A stretch of DNA of 64,000 nt from Bacteriovoracaceae bacterium (GCA_947377285.1 CANCFT010000004.1:62001-126000); one strand, 5' to 3'. Positions 1-9,293 are shown, numbered from the stretch's first letter. Numbers and translations: made by a program. The notes: a model not told the origin generated them from the letters alone.

Positions 1-102
1 TTTAAAAACAAAAAAAGACGTATCAGATTTCTTAAATCCTTCAATAAAATCTCTACCGTATTTTTGATAAAAAAGATCTAAGTCAACACATGGACCTATC
101 AT
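1..102 (-). CDS. Partial hypothetical protein, N-terminal 34 residues
   Basis: Seen: an open frame starts with ATG at 102 and runs off the left edge, giving 34 residues beginning MIGPCVDLDLF. Its start overlaps the TGA stop (99-101) of the upstream PEP-synthase-like gene in an ATGA arrangement. A purine-rich GGTGAG lies just before it, inside the last codons of that gene. This is the classic layout for translational coupling, so the gene is probably the fourth member of the cluster transcribed leftwards from 5174. Too little sequence remains to name a family. Confidence 0.6.
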   Translation of the reverse strand, partial: MIGPCVDLDLFYQKYGRDFIEGFKKSDTSFFVFK

Positions 103-2843
103 AGATTCTCACCCAATGCTGGTTTTAAAATAAGTAATCCTTTAGTAGCATTTAACTCGACTGTCATTCCTGATTTAATTTTTGAAACAGGGGAACCATT
201 TAATCCTACAATCGTCGGAAGTCCCATTTCTCTAGCAACAACTGCTGAATGCGATAACAATGAACCACGCTCAATTGCAAGCCCCTTGCAGTTTGGATAT
301 AAAGGAACCCATCCTGGATCTGTTCGGTAGGCCAAAAGAATTTCTCCATCAATCATCTTGGCATCCTGAATATTCTTAGCGACCAAAACAACTCCATTAA
401 CTATTCCTGGAGAACAAGAAATCCCTTGAAAAACATTAGGGTCTAATTGAACAAATTTATCTTTTAATAAGTCCAGAGAACTTAAAAGTTGAGGATATCT
501 AAATGTAGCGGTTGCGGCCCCGACTGTAATAAATCTTTCAGGTGGGTCAGATTTTTTTAAATTTTCTTCATACTCAGTCTTTCTAATTAAGGCCAGCGCG
601 CGAAGATTATTTGTAACTGAAACACCATGAATATAATCAAAAATTTCTTCAACTGTTAAAAAGAAAATATCGCGAGGATGATCAATAATGTCTAATTGAA
701 AAAATTTGTCACCAATTACACGAAAAATTCTGCGACTTGTTCCATAAGAACGGGTCCTAGCAAAGCGCAAATTCTCTCTATTTCGAACAGCTTTTCTTGC
801 ATGTTTTAATACCCATTTAAAAAGGCTTTTTTTAAGTCCAAATAAATGAGAATCAACTATTGTCTCAGCATTTTTACGTATCAAGACTTCATTGGCTTCC
901 ATCTCAGGAACTGAATATTTTTTATTTTTCAAATAACCAAGAAAACTAGAAACGGCCATTGTAGGATCTTCATGTAAATCCTTTTCTTCTAATTTCTGTT
1001 CATTTGAACAACGAAATCCAAAATCATTTATATAACGCTGAAATCGTGAATAGAGTTCTGGGAATTGTTTATTTTCCCAAATTATTTCCATAACAGCTTC
1101 GACGGATAAAGTCGTAAAATACTTAGCATCATTGGCATAAATACGGTCAAACCATTCGGCCATAATCATAAGATCTTTAGTTGGGCGAGTGGAAATAATG
1201 TCTCCTTCACCACATAGAAGATCATTTTGTATTTCGCTTTGTCCTTCTGTATTCAAAATCCATTTGGAGGTAAGTTTTCTCAACGTTCCAAAAAAGATCA
1301 TTACTAAAAAATCATTTATAATTGGTGCTTTCCATTCTAAGAGAATCTTTTTTTCAATATTTTTGTAAAGAAAATAAATGGACTGCAAAGACATCTCTTC
1401 TAATTTCATTTGATCTAATTCATCATAAGTTGATTGATGAAGATCCATGAATTTTTTAACTGTTTTATCAACAATAATAAATTGATATAATAATTTTGAA
1501 TTCATTTTAAGTTTAGTAGCAAAGGAATAGCGAGGGGCGGTGGATTCGATATCAAAATGCTTTTTCTTGTTTACGTCTATATTGTCTTTTACTCCAAGCA
1601 TCGTTTCCATAAAGCCTTTAGAAGTAGAGCTTCCAGGCATTAAAAACAATACACGGTACCAATTGAGAAGATTATAATAAACTCTACCGTTAATCTGACC
1701 CAACATATGGGCAAATGCATGTTGGTGATTATCTAGGACGTCTTGTGGCACTCCAGCGAGGTCACAACAAATGCGGTAAACGGTATCATAGCCTTTTTTG
1801 GCATAACTAAATGTTAGTGGTGTTGTGACTCCACTAAAGCTTTCAACAATATTGGAATTATCCCAAAGAATGGGAATATCGCCCATTAACAATTCGTTAA
1901 AAATATTTTCATTAGGTAAAACAGTTATAGGTCGCATTTGTAAAATATAAAGCTTACCTTTTTCAAGGGCCCACTCAATATCAATAGGCATCTTAAAATG
2001 CGTACACAATTTTTGAGTAATTTTAGCTAACTCGATGACTAAATAATCTTCAAGTGAGAATTGAGACCGCAAATCTTTTTCAATATCGACTTCAACTAGT
2101 CCTCCTCCGCTGTCCATTGCTAATTTTTTATCTTTAGGGCCGCATTGCTTTTTTGAAATTGAAAAAGTTAGTTTATTAATTAAAAATTGGTCTGCATCAT
2201 AAAGACCTCCAACCAATCCTTCACCTTGTCCAAAAACTGACTCAATGATTATATTCGAGCGGTCACTTAAATCAATTGGGTTATGAGAAAAACCAACCCC
2301 AGCAGAATCACTATTGATCATTTGCTGAATAACAACTGACATTTTAATGGACTTAGAGCTTAATCCATTCATCCTTCTATAGTTTAAAACCCTCTCACTA
2401 AAGGCCGATTGAAAACATTCCTTTAAACATTTTTCAATATTTTTTTCACCTTTTTGAAATAAGAAACTTAAAAACTGTCCAGCAAATGAATGAGTTTTAG
2501 AATCTTCATCATGCCCGGAAGATCGGATGGCAAGGAAAGACTGATCCATCTTCATGGTTTGTAAGCTTTGCTTGATAAGTAAAACCTGCTCTTCTTTGAA
2601 ATTACTTTTGGCGATAAATTCATTAATTTCTTTTTCTTTCAGAATTAAATCGTCCTCTTCTGAAATGACAAAGACGCTGTTTTCTAAATCAAAGCAAGAA
2701 CTAAAAAAATCATTGGTTAACACAAAAAAAGGAGGAACATTAACTTGCGAATCCATTAAGCGTTTTAACCCAACGGCTTTTCCACCACCAAATTCAATAA
2801 ATTGTTCGAGTTCATCACTTGGAAAAAGAATTTTTTTATTCAT
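99..2843 (-). CDS. PEP-synthase-family phosphotransferase, rifampin-phosphotransferase-like
   Basis: Seen: 914 residues. The N-terminal PPDK/PEP-synthase ATP-grasp domain (about 1-310) has FGGGKAVGL at 18-26, a later IRSSGHDED segment and LQMRP near 305. A long middle region (about 315-790) is not conserved enough for me to name. The C-terminal swivelling PEP-utiliser domain has GSLLSHSAVVARE with the phospho-accepting His at 865. No PEP-binding TIM barrel follows, so the architecture matches rifampin phosphotransferase and phenylphosphate-synthase-type enzymes rather than true PEP synthase. Known for the family: ATP gives phospho-His, and the phosphate goes to a small acceptor. Inferred: the acceptor may be the product of the neighbouring AMP ligase and UbiA enzyme. 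The gene starts 9 bases after the UbiA gene. Substrate unknown. Confidence 0.85.
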   Translation of the reverse strand: MNKKILFPSDELEQFIEFGGGKAVGLKRLMDSQVNVPPFFVLTNDFFSSCFDLENSVFVISEEDDLILKEKEINEFIAKSNFKEEQVLLIKQSLQTMKMDQSFLAIRSSGHDEDSKTHSFAGQFLSFLFQKGEKNIEKCLKECFQSAFSERVLNYRRMNGLSSKSIKMSVVIQQMINSDSAGVGFSHNPIDLSDRSNIIIESVFGQGEGLVGGLYDADQFLINKLTFSISKKQCGPKDKKLAMDSGGGLVEVDIEKDLRSQFSLEDYLVIELAKITQKLCTHFKMPIDIEWALEKGKLYILQMRPITVLPNENIFNELLMGDIPILWDNSNIVESFSGVTTPLTFSYAKKGYDTVYRICCDLAGVPQDVLDNHQHAFAHMLGQINGRVYYNLLNWYRVLFLMPGSSTSKGFMETMLGVKDNIDVNKKKHFDIESTAPRYSFATKLKMNSKLLYQFIIVDKTVKKFMDLHQSTYDELDQMKLEEMSLQSIYFLYKNIEKKILLEWKAPIINDFLVMIFFGTLRKLTSKWILNTEGQSEIQNDLLCGEGDIISTRPTKDLMIMAEWFDRIYANDAKYFTTLSVEAVMEIIWENKQFPELYSRFQRYINDFGFRCSNEQKLEEKDLHEDPTMAVSSFLGYLKNKKYSVPEMEANEVLIRKNAETIVDSHLFGLKKSLFKWVLKHARKAVRNRENLRFARTRSYGTSRRIFRVIGDKFFQLDIIDHPRDIFFLTVEEIFDYIHGVSVTNNLRALALIRKTEYEENLKKSDPPERFITVGAATATFRYPQLLSSLDLLKDKFVQLDPNVFQGISCSPGIVNGVVLVAKNIQDAKMIDGEILLAYRTDPGWVPLYPNCKGLAIERGSLLSHSAVVAREMGLPTIVGLNGSPVSKIKSGMTVELNATKGLLILKPALGENL

Positions 2844-2852
2844 TATAGTCTC

Positions 2853-3722
2853 TTAAAATAAATTTTTTAAAGGCAATAACCAAATTATATAGAGTAAATA
2901 AATGGTTACAAAAGCCTCAGTGATTTTAAACTTCTTTGGTGCTAAATACAGAAGTGAATGGGATAAATAAACAATAATCAACGGAATTGTTAACCATAGA
3001 CCTAAATTTAAATAACTAGATAAAAATAACCCAATTGCCGTTAAAAAAGTAATCGCCAGAATAGTTTTAGACTTTCCACTAACGACTAAATAAGTTCCTA
3101 AAAGAGGAATGGCATTAGGATCTAATTTTCTTGAAATTTCATATGTAAAGAAAGTACAAAGCAAAAGAGCAGATAAGGCAAAAATTAAACTATTAAATTC
3201 ATTGGTTTGATTTATCGCCGACATGACAAACATTCCCATTGGCAAAATAATCACCTGATGAGTTATGGCATAGATAAATGGAAACTTTGATAACGACTTG
3301 CCTATGAAAAATTCTTTATACATTAAAAAAAGCCAAACAATTCCAATTAATAAACAAAGACCTGAAAAAGGCGTAAAAAAAACAAATGAAGACAAAGCTA
3401 ATAAAAACAAAATTCCTTGAACCACAAAAATCATTAAACGCATTTCACTTGTTGTAATTAGCCCTCGTGGAAGTGGTCTTTTTGGATGAGCAATTAAATC
3501 TTTTTGATAATCTTTAAGTTCATCCATAAATCGCAATTGACCTAAAAATAAAAAAAAGACTATACATGCATAGAGATAAGTAAATCTATTCATTGGTGAC
3601 TTATATAGTCCGAAAGATGTGCTTACTAAACCTGTTGTAATAATAATATTGGGAATAATTGGAAAGCGTTCATTCAAAAATATTTTCCATCGTTTTATAA
3701 TACTCATCTCGTTAGTCATCAT
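2853..3722 (-). CDS. UbiA-family prenyltransferase, integral membrane
   Basis: Seen: 289 residues with about eight hydrophobic helices. The first Asp-rich prenyl-diphosphate motif is D67-x3-D71-x3-D75, followed by the loop HPKRPLPRG, typical of UbiA enzymes. At the position of the usual second Asp motif I see EISRKLD (195-201), which is degenerate. Known: UbiA enzymes move prenyl groups onto aromatic or other acceptors in the inner membrane. It sits 3 bases downstream of an OleC-like AMP ligase and 9 bases upstream of a PEP-synthase-like phosphotransferase, so it is not in a ubiquinone or menaquinone operon. Family is secure; the acceptor is not known. 4-hydroxybenzoate polyprenyltransferase is the common automatic name, but nothing here supports it specifically. 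Confidence 0.85.
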   Translation of the reverse strand: MMTNEMSIIKRWKIFLNERFPIIPNIIITTGLVSTSFGLYKSPMNRFTYLYACIVFFLFLGQLRFMDELKDYQKDLIAHPKRPLPRGLITTSEMRLMIFVVQGILFLLALSSFVFFTPFSGLCLLIGIVWLFLMYKEFFIGKSLSKFPFIYAITHQVIILPMGMFVMSAINQTNEFNSLIFALSALLLCTFFTYEISRKLDPNAIPLLGTYLVVSGKSKTILAITFLTAIGLFLSSYLNLGLWLTIPLIIVYLSHSLLYLAPKKFKITEAFVTIYLLYIIWLLPLKNLF

Positions 3723-3725
3723 TAT

Positions 3726-5174
3726 TTAATGTCCTTTCTTTTTTACTATTTTAAAATGACTTAGAGTTTTATGGCGATCTATTCGCGACATATGCCTTCT
3801 GTCTTTAAAAATTTCTTTAACTATATTAACATGATCAATCTCTTTAAAGGTTTCCTTTAATCTTTTTGTTTGTTCATTTCTAAGTGAAGTCACAAAATGT
3901 ATATTGTTTCCAATCCGGCCAATAAATCCTTCAGAGGACTCTAAATGCATGTAAATATTTTGCTCAAGTATAAAATCTTTACCTTCTTGAAAATCTCTTC
4001 CACGGTACCAAAGATCTGAATTTTCATCTATATCAATTCGGTCCCCCATATTATGGTAGACTTCACCGTTTATTAATTTTTTATTTTTTTCATTACTAAC
4101 TAAATCATCTAAGTAATAAGAAGAAACATGGGCCCCTGCAACCCAAAGGGTTTCTTGATTTAAGGTTCTAATTTCAGGAATACTTTTTCCTAAATACAAA
4201 CAATGATAAAAATTTCTAGCTCTTGAATTTTCAATAGACTCTTTCATCGAAGAAATTGCCACTGGTTCTGCTTCGGTTGAACCATATACATGATAAAAAG
4301 ATTTTGGATTAAATTTTTTTTGAATTTCTTCCATTTGTTTCACTCCAGAAAGTGCTCCACCTACTTTTATTGTATCAAACACAAGCAGATTATTTGTTAT
4401 ACAATTTTTAAGTAATTCTAAAAAATAAGGCCCACTTGCAATTGTATCCGGAAGAAATTCAGTTGGTAGTTTATTTAGATCTCGCAAAATAGAAGGTTTC
4501 CATTTGGGAATTATTAATGATCCTTTTCCCAATGCTAAATTCATCAATGTTAAATTGGTAAAAACGGTTAGATCAAGTTTGTTTAAGTTTTGATAATTGA
4601 TATATTTACTAATGACGTTTCTTTGGTCTATTAAATATTGGTGCGTGCGGGCCACACCTTTAGACCGACCAGTCGTACCGCTCGTAAAAGTTAAAATCCC
4701 GATATGATCGGCCTCTACTGGAATAGAAAATGGTTGAATTGAACTAGTTCCATTAAGAAAATCTTCGGAAGATAAATGAAAGGGTATTTTTCTAATTGAA
4801 GCGACCTTAAAAGCAAATATTCTACCCGTAAATTTTCTTACAAAAATTTTCGGTTTTATTTTTTCTATAATATGATTTATTTCACCAACCGGCAGCCACG
4901 GTTCAACTAAAAGAACTTTAACTCCCATCGCGAGCATTGCAGTAATCACAGCAAAAAGTGCAGGCGAAGGAAGTTCAAACAATAGGGCCGCATCTCCGAT
5001 TTGAATATTCATTTCAATAAGTTTTTTCTGGGCCCTTCCAAGCTGAATACCAAATTCTCTAAAGCTTATATTTTTATTAGGATTTTTAAGGGAATCAATA
5101 TTATCAAAATAAATAATTCCTGGACGATCTTGTAATAACTTATCTTGTTCAAACAAAATATCGATACAATTCAT
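3726..5174 (-). CDS. AMP-dependent synthetase/ligase, OleC-like
   Basis: Seen: 482 residues. The adenylation-domain P-loop LTFTSGTTGRSKGV is at 161-174, YGSTEAEPV at 297-305, GDR at 377-379 and a WYRGR motif at 389-393. The C-terminal lid is short and ends in a DRHKTLSHF segment that resembles the RHN-KI-F end of OleC beta-lactone synthetases. Known: the superfamily activates carboxylates as acyl-AMP, making CoA esters or, for OleC, beta-lactones. It is the first gene of a tight minus-strand cluster with the UbiA and PEP-synthase-like genes. A terminator at 5204-5237 separates it from the gene before, so its promoter should lie within about 5175-5203. CoA ligase or lactone-type chemistry cannot be told apart here. 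Confidence 0.85.
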   Translation of the reverse strand: MNCIDILFEQDKLLQDRPGIIYFDNIDSLKNPNKNISFREFGIQLGRAQKKLIEMNIQIGDAALLFELPSPALFAVITAMLAMGVKVLLVEPWLPVGEINHIIEKIKPKIFVRKFTGRIFAFKVASIRKIPFHLSSEDFLNGTSSIQPFSIPVEADHIGILTFTSGTTGRSKGVARTHQYLIDQRNVISKYINYQNLNKLDLTVFTNLTLMNLALGKGSLIIPKWKPSILRDLNKLPTEFLPDTIASGPYFLELLKNCITNNLLVFDTIKVGGALSGVKQMEEIQKKFNPKSFYHVYGSTEAEPVAISSMKESIENSRARNFYHCLYLGKSIPEIRTLNQETLWVAGAHVSSYYLDDLVSNEKNKKLINGEVYHNMGDRIDIDENSDLWYRGRDFQEGKDFILEQNIYMHLESSEGFIGRIGNNIHFVTSLRNEQTKRLKETFKEIDHVNIVKEIFKDRRHMSRIDRHKTLSHFKIVKKKGH

Positions 5175-5203
5175 AATTTAACTAGGTTTAAGTTTAAATG
5201 TGA

Positions 5204-5237
5204 GAAAAAAACGGGTGAATTAGTATTCACCCGTTTT
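5204..5237 (-). terminator. Rho-independent terminator of the first subtilase gene
   Basis: A strong hairpin: ACGGGTGAAT, loop TAGT, then ATTCACCCGT, with A-runs on the left and T-runs on the right. It can therefore end transcription in both directions. It lies just past the stop of the subtilase gene (5258) and isolates that gene from the AMP-ligase cluster. Confidence 0.85.
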
Positions 5238-5257
5238 TAATAATAAAGTTACTGAAA

Positions 5258-6640
5258 TTATTTAAAAAGTATTGGACTAGGAAGAGATTGAATAAATTCT
5301 CTCGGGATTTGGTGATAAACTGGACCGGCCGCTTTGTCATTCTCAGACTTAGCGATAACGTCTTTTTTTGCACCAACAATAGCATCTACAAGACTTTGAG
5401 TTCTAGAGAGTTCCGCTGCTCGAATTGCTCTATCGCGGTTAACTATTCCACTAGTTCTCACTTTTCCAGCAAGCCATGACTTAACATCAACTGTTTCTAA
5501 AATAATTTTTTTAATTTCTCTAAATCCTAATTTTGGATTTACATCTTTAATTCGTCCAGCGATATTGGCAACATAAGGAGAAGCTTGGCTTGTTCCACTA
5601 ACTGCTAAGTAATTATCCATAGGAATTGTAGAAAGAATCCCAACACCAGGGGCCGCAACATCTACATTTTTAACACCATAACAAGAAAAGTTTGCAAGAC
5701 TTTGATCCCCCAAAGTTGCCGCTACCGAAATTTTATTTTCTGCATCTACGTTTGTTGGAGACGAAGGCAATTCATCATTATTAGATCCTTCATTTCCTGC
5801 AGCAAAAACAAAAAGAGTATTTGGAGCTGCACTTAGGAATTTTTTAGTTTCTAGAAGATTCACTTCAAAAAAGTGCATTGTATAGACTTTCAACTCTTCT
5901 GCTGTTGGGTCTTTTTTGAAAAATGTTTTGTATAACTGAGTTATTAATCCAGAAATGGCAGTGTAAGAAGTTCCAAATGAACCATTCATAACATCTGCAT
6001 GAGATGAATTAATATATGATCCAATTTCAGAATAAACTTTCGTTTGTTGTTGAGCAAGAGCGGTTAAAGCTGCATTTAATAGTGCTTCTTTTACTCCTGA
6101 TTTTTCTAGATTAGTTGATTCTACAAATTTTTTCCCTGGAAGTTTGACTTCTGTCGGGATTAATTTAATACCAACTGCGCGAGCATCTGGAGAATTTTTA
6201 AGTGTTATCCCTGTCACGTGAGTTCCGTGCATCCAGTTCCCAAATAGACCAAGATTTTTAACAAAGGCTTCATCTTTAAATTTTTCTTTGGCCCAATCTC
6301 TATCGGCTTGTGTAATGGTCCCCATGAAAGATTTTAGCTGAACATCAAAAAATCTTCTGGCATCTGGAGTATTAGTATTGGCGTATGAATAATCAATTAA
6401 TGAATTATTGTTTTCTGCAAAATTCCACCCATTGATATCATCAGGGTAGCCATTTTTATCCTCATCGCGGTCATTAGAGGGAATCTCAATTGGATTGATC
6501 CAAGCTTTGCTAGCAAGATCTTTGTGAAGAAAATCATTTCCCGAATCAACAACTGCAATGATTGAAGCATTACTTGTATTGACCGAGAGGATTAATAAAA
6601 GACTTAGTAAATTGGCGGGCATAGAAAATTTTGTCATCAC
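5258..6640 (-). CDS. Secreted subtilisin-like (S8) serine protease, copy 1
   Basis: Seen: 460 residues. A signal peptide covers about 1-25, ending in NTSNA. The mature enzyme starts almost at once with the catalytic Asp32 (VVDSGND), then His138 (HGTH 138-141), oxyanion Asn283 (AAGN) and Ser351 (GTSQAS). An Asp/Asn-rich loop at 57-70 before GWNF looks like a calcium site. There is no long propeptide between signal and catalytic Asp, which is unusual for exported subtilases. A paralogue follows immediately upstream (6803-8191), so the pair arose by tandem duplication. Each gene has its own terminator, so they are likely expressed separately. Role inferred: degradation of external or prey protein. 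Confidence 0.92.
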   Translation of the reverse strand: MMTKFSMPANLLSLLLILSVNTSNASIIAVVDSGNDFLHKDLASKAWINPIEIPSNDRDEDKNGYPDDINGWNFAENNNSLIDYSYANTNTPDARRFFDVQLKSFMGTITQADRDWAKEKFKDEAFVKNLGLFGNWMHGTHVTGITLKNSPDARAVGIKLIPTEVKLPGKKFVESTNLEKSGVKEALLNAALTALAQQQTKVYSEIGSYINSSHADVMNGSFGTSYTAISGLITQLYKTFFKKDPTAEELKVYTMHFFEVNLLETKKFLSAAPNTLFVFAAGNEGSNNDELPSSPTNVDAENKISVAATLGDQSLANFSCYGVKNVDVAAPGVGILSTIPMDNYLAVSGTSQASPYVANIAGRIKDVNPKLGFREIKKIILETVDVKSWLAGKVRTSGIVNRDRAIRAAELSRTQSLVDAIVGAKKDVIAKSENDKAAGPVYHQIPREFIQSLPSPILFK

Positions 6641-6739
6641 TGACTCCTGGAAACCGTTTTTTAGTTATCACTAAATTATCACGCTCTTAGCGCTGGCCGG
6701 TCTATAGGTTAATTCTGACTAAAACTTACTGGAGTCAAA

Positions 6740-6767
6740 AAAAAGGCACCCCGAAGGATGCCTTTTT
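6740..6767 (-). terminator. Bidirectional-looking terminator after the second subtilase gene
   Basis: Hairpin AAAAAGGCA-C-CC, loop CGAA, GG-A-TGCCTTTTT with one C-A mismatch, flanked by A- and T-runs. It lies between the two tandem protease genes and ends the transcript of the 6803-8191 gene. Confidence 0.85.
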
Positions 6768-6802
6768 AAAATCTCTTTAAGCTTGGGTGCAAAAAGAAAT
6801 AA

Positions 6803-8191
6803 TTAGAATCTTGGAATTAATAAACTTGGTCTGATTGGCTTGAAATTAATTTTCACACCTTGAAGCTTCACAGAAAGAGACTTTTCAACAGCTACATCAG
6901 CAACTGTCGCCACTGATTTTGCAATTGCTAAATCGATTGCTTGAGTTTTTGCAAACTCAGCTGCTTTTAACGCGCGAGCTTTATTAACGATCCCTGAAGT
7001 TTTCACTTTTCCTTTAAGCCATACTTTTACATCAACTGTTCCAAGAACGATTGCTTTTAAGTCACGCGCTGTTAAGGCCGGGTTAAGGTCTTTCATGGCA
7101 GCGATGATATTTGTTACATAAGGAGTTGCTTGGCTCGTCCCACTCAATGCAATATAAACATTAGTTGGTGCTGTAGAAGTGATTGCTACTCCAGGAGCTG
7201 CAACATCAACTTTCGTTGCTCCATAGTTTGAAAAATCTGCAAGGGATTTATAACCCAATGTCGCTGCTACAACAATTTTGTTTTCAGCTTGAATATCAGC
7301 TGGGTAATCTGGATATAAATCATTATTAGAAGAATCGTTACCTGCAGCTATCGTAAAAAGAGTATTCGGAGCTGCTGCGAACATTTGAGGACCTTCAAGA
7401 AATATTTGGTTAAAATAAGCTTTTAATAAACCTGATAATTCATCAGCTGTTGGCTCTCTTTTAAGGGCATCAACAAACCCAGCTTTAATAAAATTAGTTG
7501 CGTCGCCAAAACCAATTCCAAATGATTGGTTAACTACATCAACTTTATGAAAATTAACATAACCGTGAAGAGAGATCATTTGGTCTATTTGTTGAGTCGC
7601 ACTTGTCACAACTTCAGATTTATATTCTTCTAAAGTTTTAGTCGGAAGTTCGGCCGGTGCTACTTTCGGTAAAGTCTTAGGAGCATTTGGGTCTGTTGGA
7701 GCAATTTCTTGATAAACAGTTGGGATAATTTTCATTGAAAGAATTTTAGCTTGAGTATTATTTAAAGCAGAAATTCCAGCAACGTGTGTTCCGTGGATAT
7801 AACCACCAACAAAGTTAACTTTATTCATTAAAGAAGCATCTTGCGAGTGAGTTTTAAGCCAAGTTAATTCTGGAGAAACTTGAGTTAATTTACCTAGTTC
7901 ATACATACTATAGTAGTTAAAAAATGTTTTAACATCTGTATTGATTAGGCTTATATAATTGTCATTAAAAACTTTTGCTGAATTTTCAATGAAGTCCCAA
8001 CCGTTAACATCTCCAGGAAGCCCATCATTATCTAAGTCAACTGTACTTCCAACTTTTTCATTTTTATTAAACCAAGCTTTAGAGACTAAATCTTTATGAG
8101 AGATATCTGTTCCAGAGTCCATGATTCCAACTAAAGAAGCGCTGGCATTGGTTAGTTGTACAAGTGTTATAAAAGAGATTAAAATTTTCAC
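6803..8191 (-). CDS. Secreted subtilisin-like (S8) serine protease, copy 2
   Basis: Seen: 462 residues. The signal peptide ends around residue 18 (NASA). The catalytic triad is Asp25 (IMDSGTD), His133 (HGTH) and Ser353 (GTSQAT), with the AAGN oxyanion Asn at about 284. It aligns along its whole length with the 5258-6640 protein, sharing motifs such as LVSKAWFN versus LASKAWIN and the DDINGW/DVNGWDF loop. It also has a Pro-rich insertion near 164-184 (DPNAPKTLP region) that copy 1 lacks. As in copy 1 there is no propeptide before the catalytic Asp. The gene is flanked by its own terminator. Secretion beyond the inner membrane is inferred from the signal peptide. Confidence 0.92.
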   Translation of the reverse strand: MKILISFITLVQLTNASASLVGIMDSGTDISHKDLVSKAWFNKNEKVGSTVDLDNDGLPGDVNGWDFIENSAKVFNDNYISLINTDVKTFFNYYSMYELGKLTQVSPELTWLKTHSQDASLMNKVNFVGGYIHGTHVAGISALNNTQAKILSMKIIPTVYQEIAPTDPNAPKTLPKVAPAELPTKTLEEYKSEVVTSATQQIDQMISLHGYVNFHKVDVVNQSFGIGFGDATNFIKAGFVDALKREPTADELSGLLKAYFNQIFLEGPQMFAAAPNTLFTIAAGNDSSNNDLYPDYPADIQAENKIVVAATLGYKSLADFSNYGATKVDVAAPGVAITSTAPTNVYIALSGTSQATPYVTNIIAAMKDLNPALTARDLKAIVLGTVDVKVWLKGKVKTSGIVNKARALKAAEFAKTQAIDLAIAKSVATVADVAVEKSLSVKLQGVKINFKPIRPSLLIPRF

Positions 8192-8328
8192 GCGATCTCC
8201 AAAGTAAGAGTGATGCGCGAGAACCTATCATTCTTTATATAAAATTGAAGTAAAAAAGTGTTGACCAAGACCATTTTTACAGAGTGTAAGAAAATATTAG
8301 AAATCGAAGTTAAGGCAAGGAATTTGTA

Positions 8329-9291
8329 ATGAAAAAACGAGTCTATATTACACGCTCAATCCTATCAGATGGCGTCCAGTTAATGCGAGATCAAGGGCTT
8401 GAAGTAGTCATTAATGACCAAGATCTTCCCTTACCTTATAGTGAACTTTTAACACGGGTCCAAGGTTTTGATGCCCTCATCACAATGTTAAGTGATAAAA
8501 TTGATGAATCCTTTCTCAAGGCCTGTCCTCAACTAAAAGTTATTTCTAACTATGCTGTGGGATATAATAATATCGACACAAACGCCGCTACTCTCCTCGG
8601 AATTCCAGTTGGAAATACCCCAGATGTCTTAACTGAAGCTACTGCTGAAGTGGCCCTGGGACTAATGATCGCGGCTTCTAGAAATTTTTTATCGGCCAAT
8701 AAAAGTGCATCAGATGGTGCCTGGAAAAATTGGGATCCAACGGGCCATTTGGGGCATGCTTTAAAGGGGAAAACTTTAGGAGTCATTGGCCTTGGTCGCA
8801 TCGGCCAGCGATTGGCCCAAATGTGTGCTCATGCTTTCTCAATGAAGATCCAATATTACTCACAAAGTATTAAAGAAAATACTTTTGGAGCAATAAGATT
8901 AGATTTAAACAGTCTTCTTAAAGAAAGTGACTTTGTCTCAATCCATTTGCCACTAAATAATCAAACGAAAAAATTAATTGGCTTAAAAGAGATATCAATG
9001 ATGAAAAGATCAGCGGTACTTATTAATACGGCAAGAGGAGAAATTATCGATCAAGATGATTTAGTGACGGCCTTAAAAAATAATCTCATATTTGCAGCAG
9101 GCCTTGATGTGACCGACCCTGAACCGTTACCGATAGAACATGAACTTTTTGCCTGTCAAAATGCGTTTATACTTCCTCATATTGGCTCGGCCACTTATGA
9201 GGCAAGAAGAGATATGTCGATTTTAGTTGCCAAAAATATAATTGCTGGTCTTAAAGGAGAGCGGTTAATAGCTCAGGTGAACATGTTATAA
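8329..9291 (+). CDS. D-isomer-specific 2-hydroxyacid dehydrogenase (glyoxylate/hydroxypyruvate reductase type)
   Basis: Seen: 320 residues with the full family signature. NAD(P)-binding GLGRIG is at 154-159, and the catalytic residues are Arg236 (NTARGE), Glu265 (DPEP) and His284 (LPHIGS). The N-terminal substrate-domain motif NYAVGYNNID is at 74-83. Known: these cytosolic enzymes reduce glyoxylate, hydroxypyruvate or 2-ketogluconate to the D-2-hydroxyacid. The sequence resembles the GhrB/GRHPR group more than SerA or LdhA, but exact substrate is not decided by sequence. The start has AAGGA upstream. The gene stands alone between divergent and convergent neighbours and is followed by terminator hairpins at 9294-9352. 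Confidence 0.9.
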   Translation: MKKRVYITRSILSDGVQLMRDQGLEVVINDQDLPLPYSELLTRVQGFDALITMLSDKIDESFLKACPQLKVISNYAVGYNNIDTNAATLLGIPVGNTPDVLTEATAEVALGLMIAASRNFLSANKSASDGAWKNWDPTGHLGHALKGKTLGVIGLGRIGQRLAQMCAHAFSMKIQYYSQSIKENTFGAIRLDLNSLLKESDFVSIHLPLNNQTKKLIGLKEISMMKRSAVLINTARGEIIDQDDLVTALKNNLIFAAGLDVTDPEPLPIEHELFACQNAFILPHIGSATYEARRDMSILVAKNIIAGLKGERLIAQVNML

Positions 9292-9293
9292 AA

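Noticed and set aside
99-2843. Annotation as PEP synthase (ppsA)
   Set aside because: The C-terminal PEP-binding TIM barrel is missing and the swivel domain is at the very end, which fits the rifampin-phosphotransferase type instead.
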